Part shown: positions 26,001 through 40,100 of the stretch, in pieces
How positions within the stretch are numbered: the first letter of the stretch is position 1
Layout: the number at the start of each line of letters is the position of its first letter
Assembly: GCA_030762935.1 (NCBI GenBank)
Contig: CM060895.1
Location: 27,952,501-28,016,500, forward strand
Direction: 5' to 3'
Length of the DNA stretch: 64,000 nt
Origin: Hymenopus coronatus
Taxonomy: Eukaryota > Arthropoda > Insecta > Mantodea > Hymenopodidae
Position numbers and translations under genes: made by a program
The notes under the pieces: generated by a model
What the model saw: the letters and a program-made list of their open reading frames with translations, nothing else
What the model was told of the DNA's origin: nothing
Databases searched by the model: none

Positions 26001-29000
26001 TAACATTCTTAGGGCAGGAAGTGTATCACATTTTAATGATTTAAATTTGTACTCTAGCAGATTATCACAGCTAAATTCCGAAAATTGAGTCATGGTATTA
26101 TTTTTCGAGACTTGTTTGTTTATTTGGAACTACTGCAGCAGTTTCTTTTCCAATTCTTGTAGATCTGTTTGAGTTCTTACTGCAATACTTGAACTCTCTC
26201 TCTGCTCTCGCACAAATATCTTGCAATACCTTGTCCATGTTGACCATATCACGCCTTTTTGTCGTAATTCACGACATCTCTTCGCTAGGAGCTTATTTCC
26301 CGGCGACAGATGATCATTGAAGTATATATTTGCTGTCTGACACTCAAAACCAATGTCTCTTGTCACGATCGTTAGTTCAAAATCATCTTCGTTGGGTGCC
26401 TCCGGGATTCCTGATATTATGATATTGTTCCTTCTAGTGTACTGTTTCAAGTCTTCTGTTCCTTCGAGCGCTGATTTTGAAATGTTTTCTGTCAGGGTGA
26501 GTCTTTTGTTTATATCTTGCATTACGCCAAGAACCTCACTTACGAGCTTTTTGAAATGTTCAAATTGTTCATTCATAAAGTCGGCTGCATCTTTGACTCT
26601 TGTCATTTCATCTAACACTACCTTTTTTACTTCTGACATTTGGTCACGAAGTTTGTTTGCAATCTCTTCCATCATTTCTTCGAAATTTGGTGGTCTCGTG
26701 CAGTCGGCTCATTTACATTGCCATTGTAGGTTTTGATCCGAAGCTAATTTCTCGAAATCAACACTATTCATTTTTACACATTTACTATGAAACCATCTGT
26801 TGCATTCTCCGTCACAACAAACTTCTTTATCAGCGGTTTTAACCTTTTTTCCACACACCATACACTTCGAAACTCTGCTTACCGCCGCCATCTTGAACTG
26901 TTTTTTGTTTGTCAATTTTGTGACTGGATATATAGAACATTATATTGCATTAATATAACTTTGGCATCTGAAGTTATATATCTATCTATGCAAACAAAAC
27001 CATAATTCTACTAACAATCATGTTAACTAACTATAAATATATATGTAAATAATTATTACCTTCTAAAACTAAAACATAAAATATGCACATAATTAAGATC
27101 AGGAGTGTGAACCCTCAGCCCTTATAACTACCCTCAATCGTCAGGGCATAGACAACATTAAATGCCTGTAGTAATGTGGATGAAAGCTACAAGATCCCAG
27201 GCTTCTTGAATTTGTGCCCAAAAGCCTCATTTGTCCTTTACCCATCTACAAGTAAATTGGAGCACATTTTTACCCCAACCCACACATTCTCAATAGGCTT
27301 CGAATCCAGTGAACAGGGAGGCCATACCGATATCCTGCCTGTGTTAAAATCAATTGGAAACCTTTTGAGATGTGTGGACATCATTATCCGTATGAATTCA
27401 ACAATTCCATCAGGATGGCTCATCCTCACAGAGGAAATGAAAATATTATCGAGCATTACCGCGAACTGCACACCATTCTGTATCGTCAAGCTGCCACAGC
27501 ACACCTAGACCTTTGGTATTCAACCTTAACACGATACAGATATCACGACCATAATGAAATATGTGGATATTAGAGTCACCTTTCCCTTATGAATGAAAGA
27601 AAATCTAACTTCATAAACTCTCCCTTTAAAAAACAAACAAGAAAAAATAAATAAAGTTCCTACCCCCAAAAAAATCAAATTTTACCAAAATTGGATTTCT
27701 AAAAATGTTTCAAAACATTGATTTTGAAGCAATTAATGGCAGTAATAATTATTTCAGGAATTAATAAGGGATTTATGGGCTCCAGATCCAGGGGAAAACA
27801 TGGGTAGACAATTTTTTTTTAATAATCCATAATGCAAATTCTCTTTGCAGAATTGTAATTTATTTCTATTGGACTTAACAATCCACTCATGAAATCACAA
27901 TCACTAGTGCAATTTGTTACTTCTCATTGACACAAAAATTCTCTCTCTTGCAATTCTTCTTATTAGTCGATTCTGATGGAAAATTTATTTGCTTGGATCA
28001 AAATGTTTTATTACTTTGCGATTCAATAAGCAGAAGTCAATTTATATCCCGTTACAATTTTATTTACATTTCTTGATTCACACAGAAGCAAAAACTTAAC
28101 TGCATGCATCATAGAAGTAGTATATCCCACCAGAAGTCACAGTCGACCTCACTCAACTACGATAGTTTCAGAGTGCCTTTTCCTTGCTTATGATCGGCCT
28201 CTTTTATAATTTATGGCTTCACAAATCAACATGTGAACACAATACTTGTTTACAAAATTGCAGAGAGAAAATCAAAACACTTAAATCTAATGAAGGCACA
28301 TGGAATAATTATTTTGCATCCAGTGAGTTCAACTTAGTTATGCAACAAGAAAACATCTGAATTACAAATACAGAAAATGGAACACTTTACAAAATGTTGG
28401 CAACATGGGGTAGGGATATAAATGTTGTTTTCTTAAAAATACTTTTAGTAATTTTTCATACTATACAGATACTATTTATTTTTTTTTTTTTTTTTGCATT
28501 CTGTGCCTGATGCATTTGTGCACCAAATGCTTTGGTGTGCAGCATATTGCTTTTTGATAGAATAAACCCTTAAAGAAGCATCATAATAATTATTATATTA
28601 TAAACTGTATCAAATATTGTGTATGAAATAAGTATGTCTAAAATAAATTGCTGCTATATGTTGAATCAACATCATTAAGAGAAGGGGGGTGGGGATAAAG
28701 TTTGCTACACGAGAAATGAACCTGCGACCCTCACCAGAAGAGTAACCTATGTTTTGCTTGCTACAGTGAACACACATGGAAGGTGGCAGGTTTAGTAATG
28801 CCATACAATACAAACTGTTAGTTGATTTTGATAGTTTATTGTTGAAGAAACTTAAGTTATGCATTTGATTATGATTATTGATCACAGGTTAATAATATTA
28901 AGGTATGGAACTTGTGACATCTTGTTGCTGCAGGTCACAACTGTATTGCCGTGTACACAAGGTACTGTGTAGGACTTAGACAAATTTGCGTTCCAGACAT

Positions 29001-31124
29001 GACTCATTTTATTTGTCCACGGGTGTGCATAACATACAGAACTTGGGTTGCTCTTTGAAATGGGACCTAGCCCTTCTGTCATTGAACAATCCTTAACATG
29101 TTTTACAATTAAAAATTCTGCAGATTTTTGTGTGCCCTCTTTCCCTTTGTGTTTGCAGTCGCATTGTGAGTTCCTTTATTCCCCTTTTTATTTCTACAAA
29201 TATTTTATCCCCCTTTCTGTCTATTTTTACTTTCTGTACACCTACTATGCACATAGTGTATAGAGAAGGTATTGTATTGCACTCAAAAATTTGCTACCGA
29301 GATTTCACTGGAAAGATATGCTTTGGGTGCCCCTGAATAAAAAAGAAGCATTTTTAGAAAAATGTCTGTGTGTCTGTGGGCAGCATAGCTCAAAAACGAA
29401 AAGTCTGTTAAATACCGAACTTGATATTTAAGTTCAGTATCTTCCAAGGATGGGACACAAAGATTTTCAAGAAAATTCCCCCCACTACCCTTTATATGGA
29501 AAAAGTTTCGAAAATTTTGGTTTTCTCAAAAATGACTCTTAACGACTTTGATTAAAATCTCTTATATGTATGATATTTACATGAAAAGTAAAATGTATCT
29601 CTTGAATTTTCTGGGAATAGCCTCAGAAGACCTCATTATTTTGGATGAATTTTTCTGAATTCTGCATAACTGGCAATCCATAAGAGATAGACAAAAACCA
29701 GCTTACTTTTGTCTTGTCTCTTCCTTTTACCCTCCGTACACTCCTATCTGTGCCTTTCTATCTTTTACTCTATGTGGTCACTAATACCATTGTGTGTAAT
29801 TAAGCAGTGCTCTTCTTGTTCTCATGTATAACAACCCATTGTATACCAATGACCTGAAACTTTGTCCTCCCACACCTGTATCTCCCTCCTTTCACTCCAC
29901 CCAACACTCACTCATATTTTCTGTATGTTTATCCATCCATTTATAAACCTCACTCTTTATTTCTTCTTCTTCTTCTTTTCTTGCCTTTTTTCAAATTGTT
30001 TTTGGTACTGCTCCTTTTCCCCTCTTTTCCTTAGCTTTACTATCCCTTTTTCAGTTTCATTTGCTCAAGTTACTTCAGCTGTCCCTTTCTTCTTCTCATC
30101 TCCCCTCCTTCACTTGTCATCTTTTGCTGGATATGTGTTGGGTGTTCCCTCATTTCCCGGGTCCCAAGGTCGTGGGTTCAAACCCAGCGGATGATGATGG
30201 ATTTTTTCAGGTGTAAAAATCCTTAGCATGGCTTCCTTCAGAAGGGAAGTAAAGCTGCGGGTCCCGTGTCGTAGATTTACGGCATGTAAAAGAACCTTAA
30301 GCCTCATAGAGAGGCCTCTGAGCAAAATTAAGCAGTCTTTCAGAACCAGTATAGAATGGGATGCTGAGAACCACAGCAGTTAAAGAGTGTCCACAAATAA
30401 AACTTCATTTCATTTCATCTCCCGGGTCAATGCTCTTTCTTGTGTTTTTATCTTTGTCATCACTCATCATTTCTGTTGTTCCCTGCTTCCCCACTGCATA
30501 TGAATTTTTTCCATCGCTTTACCATATATCTATAATTTGAATTTTCTTGACTATGAGCCTCTCTTCTTTATTCTATTAACCTTTTTAGTTGTTACCTTTG
30601 TTCATAAGTCATGTGCCTGTTGATGTATATGTCTGTTCTTATCAAATGTTTGCTTGATTTATTATGTTTCTTGGCGTTGCATACTTATGCATTTCACCAT
30701 TAACTTTCTCTTTCCTCTTTTCTTTCCAGGTCTAAATGCATCACATATTTCATAATTGGTTACCTCCAACCCTAGTCTTCTGCCAAATAGTTTTCTTTCT
30801 TCTCTCCTAGTGTCTCTTCCTAGCTTTTCTTCTATTCCCGATGTTATCATATTGTACCTTCTGCTTACATTCATTCTTTCCACCCTTTTTTCTCATCTCC
30901 TCCACAATTTTTTCCCATTTCCTCCTTCTTTTTCTTCTATGTTGTCCTTTTACCTTCCTAACTTTTCTCTAATATTTACTTTCAATTTCTTCATTTGTGC
31001 TTTCACAATATTTTTTGTTACTATGCTTCTAATTCTGTTCTTTTAATCTCTGGAAGCTACTTTCGACATACATCCATACTCTTCCACTTCAAGGTTTGTA
31101 CTCAACAACAACAACAACAACAAC

Positions 31125-31163
<39 letters not shown>

Positions 31164-34100
31164 GGTGGGAATATGGAACCCCACTTTGTTTTTAAGATAT
31201 ATATCTTAAACTGTCAATTCAATTCATACCAATTACCAAATTTCCTATCCCCTATATATTGACTTTAACTTCTTAATTAATTTTTTCTGTACCAAGTGAG
31301 AAAACTAGTGTTTATTTTATTTTATGAAAACGTAACAAACTCGTCATCAAAGTTATTGTGCGGTAATATGGACCCCAAGATTTTCACCAAGAAATTAGGA
31401 GTTATAACTTAAATGTTTGTTAATTTGTAAAATAGTAATAAAATTATGAGCTTCACAAACAAATTGAAGGTGATACACCATCGAGGATCATAGAATTGGG
31501 GATATCTCTGATGGAGCAGTCTTCTCAATAAAATGTTCTAGCCAAGCAGTGAAAAGGTGATTCTGTACCCATCCTGATGAGAGGGATTAACTCTCCCAAT
31601 AGATCCAGGGGAAGACCCTCTCATCCATGTTTCTGTCATATTTTTTCTGGAGAAAATCATCATTGGTGGCACATATGAGTCTCTAGCACTCATTGAATAG
31701 ATCATTGTGACAAGAGATCCTCGTTCAGCAGCTGCAATTTTACTTTGCACTGTACTCAATCCTGTTTCATCCACGCTCCATAATCTGTCAGAGGGATACC
31801 TGTACTGATTTTATTGTGCCTCCAGTAAATCATAAAATTCTGCATGCATTTTTCGCAGGTAAATCCCTTAACTAGTGTATACGACTTCCAGTTGGTTTCT
31901 GAATAGCTAGCTTTTGATGGTGACATCGCAATGAAATGGTCAAACCAGGCCCTACCAGCAGATTCCCCTCCAAATGGATTTTTCATCCATTTCTTACAGC
32001 TAATTGGAATGCCATTTTACGAACCTCCATATGAGTAAATTCGTAGAATTTAGCCTCCATTAGAAGGAGATAATTCGTTTCATTCATTTTCAATGCTTTC
32101 CAGAAGTATTGGCTTCCTTCCTAGCTTATTTACTACCACATCAGGAGAAAGCATAGTATCAAGAGCCAGCCGACTTAATGTTTTTGTGACACGAAAATTC
32201 TTTGCCACTCTCTTTAGACCCATTTTCTTATCCTGTACAGCCAAAATAACTTGTACCATGTCCTCTTTATCCCATAACTTCCTTTTTCTACGAGATTTCA
32301 TCTCAAGTGAAGTTAGCGACATTTAAAAATATAACATAAGCTCAAACTACATACCTAGTAGCATGCATGTAATATGGAACCCAGTTTCCATATTATATGC
32401 ACTGTAGGGTTCCATATTGCCCATATCGCTATGTTGAAATCAACAATATATATCGCCTCAAAAAATACCACTATAATGTTTGAAACTATATAATGAGATT
32501 TCTAAAAGCATATATAACAATCCTTAACATAACAAGATCATGCAAAACATAGAGAGTAAAATATATCCAATACTTTACATACCTTACAAAGTTTTACAAT
32601 AAATCGAAAAATACTTGGCCTTGTCACTAGAAATCCTTAACTAAACTGCCACCAACATATGCTTCTATTGACTGTTATGCAACCAAATGATGTGTTTCAG
32701 CTGTCACTGCTAGATTCTAGTTCATTTTTGTTCAGATAATTGGGGGTTCCATATTACCAGTAGGGTTCCATATTCGCACCTCTTCCTCTAACAACAACAA
32801 CAATAATAATAATAACAATAATAGTAATAATAATAACAACAATAATAGTAATAATAATAACAACAATAATAGTAATAATAATAACAACACTAATAATAAC
32901 AATAATAATAACGATAATAACAACAATAATAATAATAATAATAAACAATCCATATAGGTTGGAGTATAATCTGGGCTTGTGGGCCGTGGTCTACTGAGCT
33001 CCTCCTTCTTCCCAGACGTTTCGTCTGCGACTACGGCAGACATCTTCGGTGGCAGCGGCGAGGTCAAAGTGCTCTAGTGAACGTTTCAACTGTGATTGTC
33101 CTCTAGAGCACTTCGACCTCACCGCTGCCACCGAAGATGTCTGCCATAGTCGCAGACAAAACATCTGGGAGGAAGAAGGAGGAGCCCAGTAGACCACGGC
33201 CCACAAGCCCAGATTATACTCCAGCCAGTATTGACACTGGCCATGAAAGCCTAAGAATTTCGATGAATCCATATTGGGTATTGAATATTCATCCCATCAA
33301 TGCATTGTAGACAAAATGTAATTAAATACATCATGGCTGTGTATTTTTTATCATGCATCATCTGAAAATATTGAGTTAGTGAGATAATTTGATTTGTATT
33401 TCTGGTAGACCTACCCCAGCCCAATAGAGCAGGTTATTTAGAAGTCATACTTGCTTTTAATTACCATCAGACTGAACCTGAATAATATCAAAATTCACTA
33501 GGGCTTTGATTTGGCAAGTTCAGGTAACAATATCAAAATGATGAATTAAGCTTTTCTTTGAACTTTTTATGAACATTTTGTAATTACAATGACATGATGG
33601 CAGTTGTTATTGTTCTTCTGCTCCTCTGCCTCATTGTTGTTGTTAGTTACTTTAGTTTTGCATTCAAACTCGGCAATATTTTGTAATTTTAATAATAGTT
33701 ATTGTTATCATTAACATTATTTTATTTTTGGCAATTACTCTAGATTATTACATTTAAATCACTTCATACAGGTCACATTACATAACATGCTAAACATATA
33801 AAGATAGCTTGTTACTAGCTCTGAGTGTTAATTATTGTATAATTTATGTCAGCCCACTTCTGTGGGGATAGCATGTCTGCTTCACATTCAGGAGGTCAAA
33901 TCTCAGAGTGAGTTATGTGGCTAAAGTTTTTTTGCGGTTTTCTCTTACCCTGAGAAGACCAATTCGAATAATTTTAAGCTCCATGGTCACCGGGACTATT
34001 TAAGCATCATTTTACTGATTTCATTGCTCCCATCAGCTAAAGGACATTAAACTACCACAACACAAAATCAACAAGTTGTTACTTGTTCTGAACACTATAA

Positions 34101-37100
34101 TTAAAATAGGTGTAAAAATGTATTGATTGGTGTAATTATTTATTTAGCTTCCATTCTTTTTGGTTTATGGTTTATCCCCATTTAAATTAATTACTGGATA
34201 ATTATTAATTTTAATCTGCCTATTAACAGGAAAAACTTAAAGCTGGCGAGAGAAGTGTTCTCATCTCTCTAGCTGAAAAGAACATGGAATTCTATTCTGG
34301 GCATGTTATTGATGGCCGAAATCTCTTTCCTGCTACTGGATACTTAGTATGTATAACTAAAACAACATAGCATGGGATTATGGTAAAAAGGATAACAAAT
34401 TCAAATACCTAAACATCACACATAGGTATCATTTTCTTGCATCCTCTATACCTTAACAATAACTGCTGTCAGTATCCACTTTTCATACACTCTTATCTTC
34501 CTCTGAATTACACAGGTATCATAATTAGCCAAGACAATAATACATTTATTTCTGTTGCATGAATAAATAACTGACTAGTAAGAACAAAATAAAGTAATAC
34601 ACCTACAGTGCTAGTTAAAAGAAAATAAATAAAATAGATAACTACAGTCTCTCTCACACTTAAAGAAAGTAAAGGTTAAGTGTGGAGTAGTTTTGCTACA
34701 AATTAATTAAATACTTAACTTCACGGATGTATAGTCAATTTTTCTCTCAGAAGTCATTTCTAATTATTTTTTACTTTATCTAGCACCAAATATTGTTATC
34801 CAAAAATTCAACATCAAGATTTCATCAGAAATGCATGTTTTGAGGAGGTCCCTTCTAACAATGATAATTCAAGGAAAAACGTCTGTGTGCATGTTAACAC
34901 ATAACCCACAAATGAAAAGTTGTATAATTACCAAACTCTGTATTTAAGTTCAGCATCTTCCAAGAATATGACACAACATTTTTCAAGAAAACTCCCCGAC
35001 CTGAAACTGCCCTTTATCGGGAACATTTTTCATTAATTTTTATTTTCTCAGAAATAGCAGTCACAAGTTTGATAAAATTGGAAATATTAAAGATATTTAC
35101 AAGTAAAAGGTACATCTTAAAGTTCTAGGTTTGGCTCAGAAATTGTGAAGATGAACATATCATCTAATTGTTCTTCAAATGGTGGACATAAAGTTTTGGG
35201 CATTTCTTTTTCTTTTTCAGTCGATAAACAAACTAGTAACATAATCAAATTGAATTAATTAAAGTGGTACTGTTAACTCACTAACAGTCCACGAAACAAT
35301 TGTCCTACTCAATAAAAGTAAGTGAAGTGTGTGTTAACAGTACCACTTTAATTAATTCAATTTGATTATGCCTTCACTGTAAGCACCTTCAAAATTATAC
35401 ATTTATAATAACATAATCTACAAAATGGATAGAAGTTACCAAACACTGACCCTAGATCAGGTAGTAGGCTTGGGTTTATGGGTTTTGGATTTTGAGTTGC
35501 CCAGTAGGGATTTTTTGTGAGTTAAGTGGAACAATGCCTCATCTTTGAGTCTCGGAACAAACGTGGGAACTGGAGTATTCAGATAGAAGTGGCCTGCATT
35601 ATTGCTGCTCTATCTGATGGCACTGTGCATTGAGTATGTGCTATATGAAAGACCATGTGACATATATTTTTGAGTTCGCATTACTGCTGAGTCAATGATG
35701 TAAATGTGACCATTAAATTCAATGTACTTTCAAATGCATAAATGAAGCCCAATTTATTCAAGAAAAAATTTTAGCTCTTCTTTCCAATATGTGATATGTG
35801 AATTTTTCTAAGTGCAACATAAGCATAATATTTTTTCAAAGTATGGCTTATGATTTCTTAATATATGTTTAAAAATCAGTTTTAACTCTTATTTTATGCT
35901 TGACAACATTTTCTTAAATTAACTTAAGCTTTTTAGTTACTTATTTACTTTCTGCTCATGTAGCCCATACTGAAGAATACAGTACAACCAAAGTATCCAT
36001 TTTGCATCACTTAAAGCAATGCTGCTAACAAGTCTCTTCATCAATAAATTACACTAAATATATATGGCGGTTAGTCAATAACTAATGCCTCCTATTTTTT
36101 TTCTTCTTTTAATTAGTAAAAAAAATTAAACTTTGATTACACAGTATGAAAGCCACAATATTGAGGATTAAATTGTCACTTTTCAATGTAATCCCTGTTC
36201 TTTTCCACAGTTTTGGGCCACCTTTTAACAAGGGCATGTATTCTAGTGTGGTAAAATGCACGGTCTTGCTTTCGAAGCCATTGACGCACAGATGTTTTTA
36301 TGACCTTTACACTTTCAAAGTGAATTCCATGATGAGCTTCCTTTAGCAGCTCAAATCAATGGTAGTCTGATGGCGCTAGGTTAGGGCTGTGTTGGGGACG
36401 AGACAAGACTTCCCATCCAATTTTCACAATCGTTTCATTGGTGTGATGACTTGTGTGTGGTTTTGCATTCAAAAGAAGAACATCTACCATGGTTTTTGTC
36501 AGGCGAATTCGCCGAAGACGTGCTATAAGATTTTTGAGGATGCTGATGCATCTGACAGAATTTATTGTGCATCCCTGCTCCAAAAATTCAACCAGAATCA
36601 CACTATGTGCATCCCAGAACACTGTCGCCATCACTTTCCCTGTCAATGGCACAGTTTCAAATTTTTCTTCTTTGGTGAGGTTGTATGATGCCATTCCATT
36701 GTCTGTCTTTTTGATTCAGGTTCAAAAAAAATGAACCCACATTTTGTCTCCAGTCACAATGTATTCCAGATACTCCTCTCCCTCCAAATTGAAGCGCTGC
36801 AGGGGTTCGGCGGTATTATTTTTCTTGTCTCCTTATTCTCGTTGGTTAACATTCTTGGTACCCACCATGAACAAACCTTTGAGTGCCCCACTTGTTGAAT
36901 AATCATCATCATACTGCCGTTACTGAGGGACATTATGCAACACAATTCATCTGTTGTTACCCTGAGGGTCAGCACGAATGACCTCATTCACTCGCTCAAT
37001 GTTGCGTGGAGTAACTTCAGTCACTGGTCTGCCACTCTGATTTTCATGAGCCAACAATATTTGTCCTTCTGCTTCATTACAGTGATGGACCCATCTTTTA

Positions 37101-40100
37101 ATAGTGCTGACATACATTGTTGCATCACCATACACATTTTTCATCCTTTCATAAATGTGAATGGGCGTTTTACCTTCTGCATGCAAGAATTCAATTACGG
37201 CGTGCTGTCTAATATGCACATTGATGTCAGCCATTTTGTAAAAGGCAGCTGTGCTGCCATCAGTTGACTTAGGAAGTTGCTGCTGCAGTGGATTAGAGAA
37301 GAAGAAGGTTTGCGGAATTGGGCCAAATTCAAATTGTTCACATCACTAACTTAGTTATGGAGGGGAAAAAAAAAAATAGGAGGCATTAGTTATTGACTGA
37401 CCCTCGTAACTATGTATACTGTCTGTCCCTAACTTATAACTCACTTATTAACTAAGCCTAGTCTAAATCTACTGACAGTTAGAGAAAGTCAGGTGAATGG
37501 AACACATCAAATTTTTACAATTCAAATAATGTCAGTTCGTAACTGTGTTGCAAAGGTAATGCTATCACAAACAGCACATAGTCCTTTGTAATTCTTCTTT
37601 TGTTGAAAAGTAAGGGTTAAAATTAGAATATAAAATATGCTCTCTTGTTGAGAAGAACAAAAATTGCTACAATGAAATGACCTCTTCATTATTTTAACTG
37701 CATAAATGAATACCTATGGGTCTAAGAATAATACAATGTAAGCACTAAAATAACACTGTAAACTGATAAAAATCCACAATGCTGTACTCAGTGATTATCA
37801 ATTGACGGTAGGAGAGTAGTTGAAATTACAAAGATCCTGGTCACCATATCCACTACATTTTACTTTAGGAATAGTTAACTTATTAGTAATTTTAAAAGAA
37901 GAGTTACAAATGTACTTTTTGTCTTCCCTTCATATAATCTGGTCACTTTTGCAGCTTTAGTATAAATACAATTTTTTTTTTCATTTAGTACTATATCATA
38001 TTGTATGTATGAATAAATTAACTGTTTTGAGCAATCTATTAGAATGCAATTCCTAACATTTATTTTCTATTTTAGAAACTTGTTTGGGAAACCTTAGGAT
38101 ACATGCAAGGCAAGTTGCATACGGAATTGTCAGTTGTCTTTGAAAACGTGTATTTTTATAGAGCTACAACAATACCAAAAGAAGGTAATTATGAAAATAT
38201 CTACACTTTTTGTAAAGAAGCGCTGTGCATAATACACTCCAAATATTTTAAGTAGTTTTAACACAAAGTAAACAAGGCTTAATAAACGGTTATACAGAAT
38301 AGTTTTCTTCATTTTTTGTTTCCAGGCAATATAGAATTCACAGTCATGATTCAGAGAAACAGCGGAAAGTTTGAAGTGGCTGAAAGTGGAGCTGCTGTTG
38401 TGAATGGAACAATCACATCTACAGAAAGTCCTATTCTTCTAACTGCAGATCCAGATCCTCTGGAACCTGTAATGGGAGAGGTTCATATTCCACTTTCATC
38501 TAAAGACATTTATAAAGAACTTCGCTTGAGAGGTTATAATTACAGTGGACATTTCTGCAGTTTGGTGCATGTAGAATCTAATGGTAGGAACCAATAACAG
38601 TTTAATAGGTTTGAATGTATTGCAAATATAAATTCATAGCTTGTCAATTTTTTTTAAATTTTATTACAGTTATATAACAAATATTTAAAGATATAAATAT
38701 GATTTTGGAAATTAGAATTGGACCCAAAAATGTCAATGCCACAGCTAGATTTGAACCCTAGTTCCTCGGTTTTCTGTGTGATTGTTTTAAGCAACTGAGC
38801 TACCATGGCAACATGCTGATATGACATTAAATTTCCTAACTTACTCATATTAATCCTTTTAAACCAGAAGGCATTCTCAAATTCATTTTGAGATATTATA
38901 CTACAATGGCTACTTACAGCCTCATAAGCACTCTAAATCCCAGTCTTCATATTTAACCAATATTAGATCAATCAATAATAATTAATAAAATGGCACAGCA
39001 AGTTAACCTAAATGCACATGAAAATAGTTGGTTGGTTGGTATTTAATGTTGAGCAGTTGACAGTGAAGCTATTTGCTCTCTTGCATTCCAGTATTTGAAA
39101 GTTACATTATCATGTTGACTAAAGGTTGGGCAGTGGAGTAGGTGGTTTCCATCCATAACTTCTTTAAGTATACAGAAAAGACACAGAGGAGATCTCACTA
39201 TACCAATCCTGAATAAATGTTTACTGAGACAGTCATGGCCTGTTAGGAGTCTAAAAGTTGCTACAGAGGATTTTCTTGGTAATGTAGTGTTTCTGGTCGT
39301 GTTATTACATAAATTTTCCCATGGGTTTCCTCTTGTTTGTAATACATTATCTTCTTTAATTTTGTTATTAAATGTATATAATGATTCTTTTGATAGAGTG
39401 ATAACTTATTGGATCAGATGAATTTGATGTAATTTTACTGCCTTTCTTAGCTAGAGAGTCAGCTGTTTCATTACCCTGTATTCTGCAATGTGCTGGTATT
39501 CATTGAAGTATTAATCTTTTATTTAAATTAATTAGTTGTTTTATGATTTTGCGGCATTCTGCAATATTTAGATTATTAGGTGTTACATCAGATGTTATGG
39601 ATATTATAGCTGCTTTAGAGTCAGATAATAATACAAATTTTTCAAATTTACTTATATTATATAGTAGGTTTTGTAAGTTCTGAAGTATTGCCAAAATCTC
39701 TCCATCAAAATTTGTGGTATTTAAACTTAATTTTTTGTAGAAAGAGAAGAGAGGGCAGAGTGCGCCTGCGCCAGTACCACTCTTGTTTGGTAAGCTGGAA
39801 CCATCAGTATAAACATATAGCCATATAGGTATCTTAAATTTATTATTTCTAGTGTCATTAGTTTCAGAGCACACGAAGAGGTTTCAGATTTTGTAGATTC
39901 TTTAGCTAAGCGTAGATGGTGTTCAATACCAAATAGTTCTAGCAGGTTACTATTTGTTTGTATGCTTTCTTTTAACTAAGGAAGTTTTAATCTATGTTTG
40001 ATTTCTTTGGCTTTAGTAAGGAAACTGTTGAGTTTTTTGGTTTTCTTGTGGTTTTCTTTTTTCCCAGTCATTATAAGGTAGTCTGATTAATTTTTCATAT

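Larger units (their letters stand above)
22973..26960 (-). mobile_element. Near full-length non-LTR retrotransposon (PHD finger ORF1, EN-RT ORF2)
   Basis: On the minus strand, in order: ORF1 with a PHD-type zinc finger and coiled coil (26915 to 26130), endonuclease (26093 to 25458), linker (25474 to 24740), RT and thumb (24747 to 23371), and a 3' UTR of about 400 bases ending in an AAAT-type tail at 22973-22990. This layout fits the CR1/L2/jockey-like group. Only one stop in ORF1 and two frameshifts in ORF2 were seen, so it is a fairly young insertion in FAS intron 4, antisense to the gene. The 5' end is approximate. Confidence 0.9.

Noticed and set aside
32732..33067. Long Leu-rich and Ile/Val-rich minus-strand frames
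   Set aside because: Translation of the trinucleotide microsatellite joined to the foldback arm.
38740..38830. Possible tRNA gene (good A and B boxes on the minus strand)
   Set aside because: No acceptor or anticodon stem can be drawn, and a similar unit occurs at 18290, so it is a SINE head.
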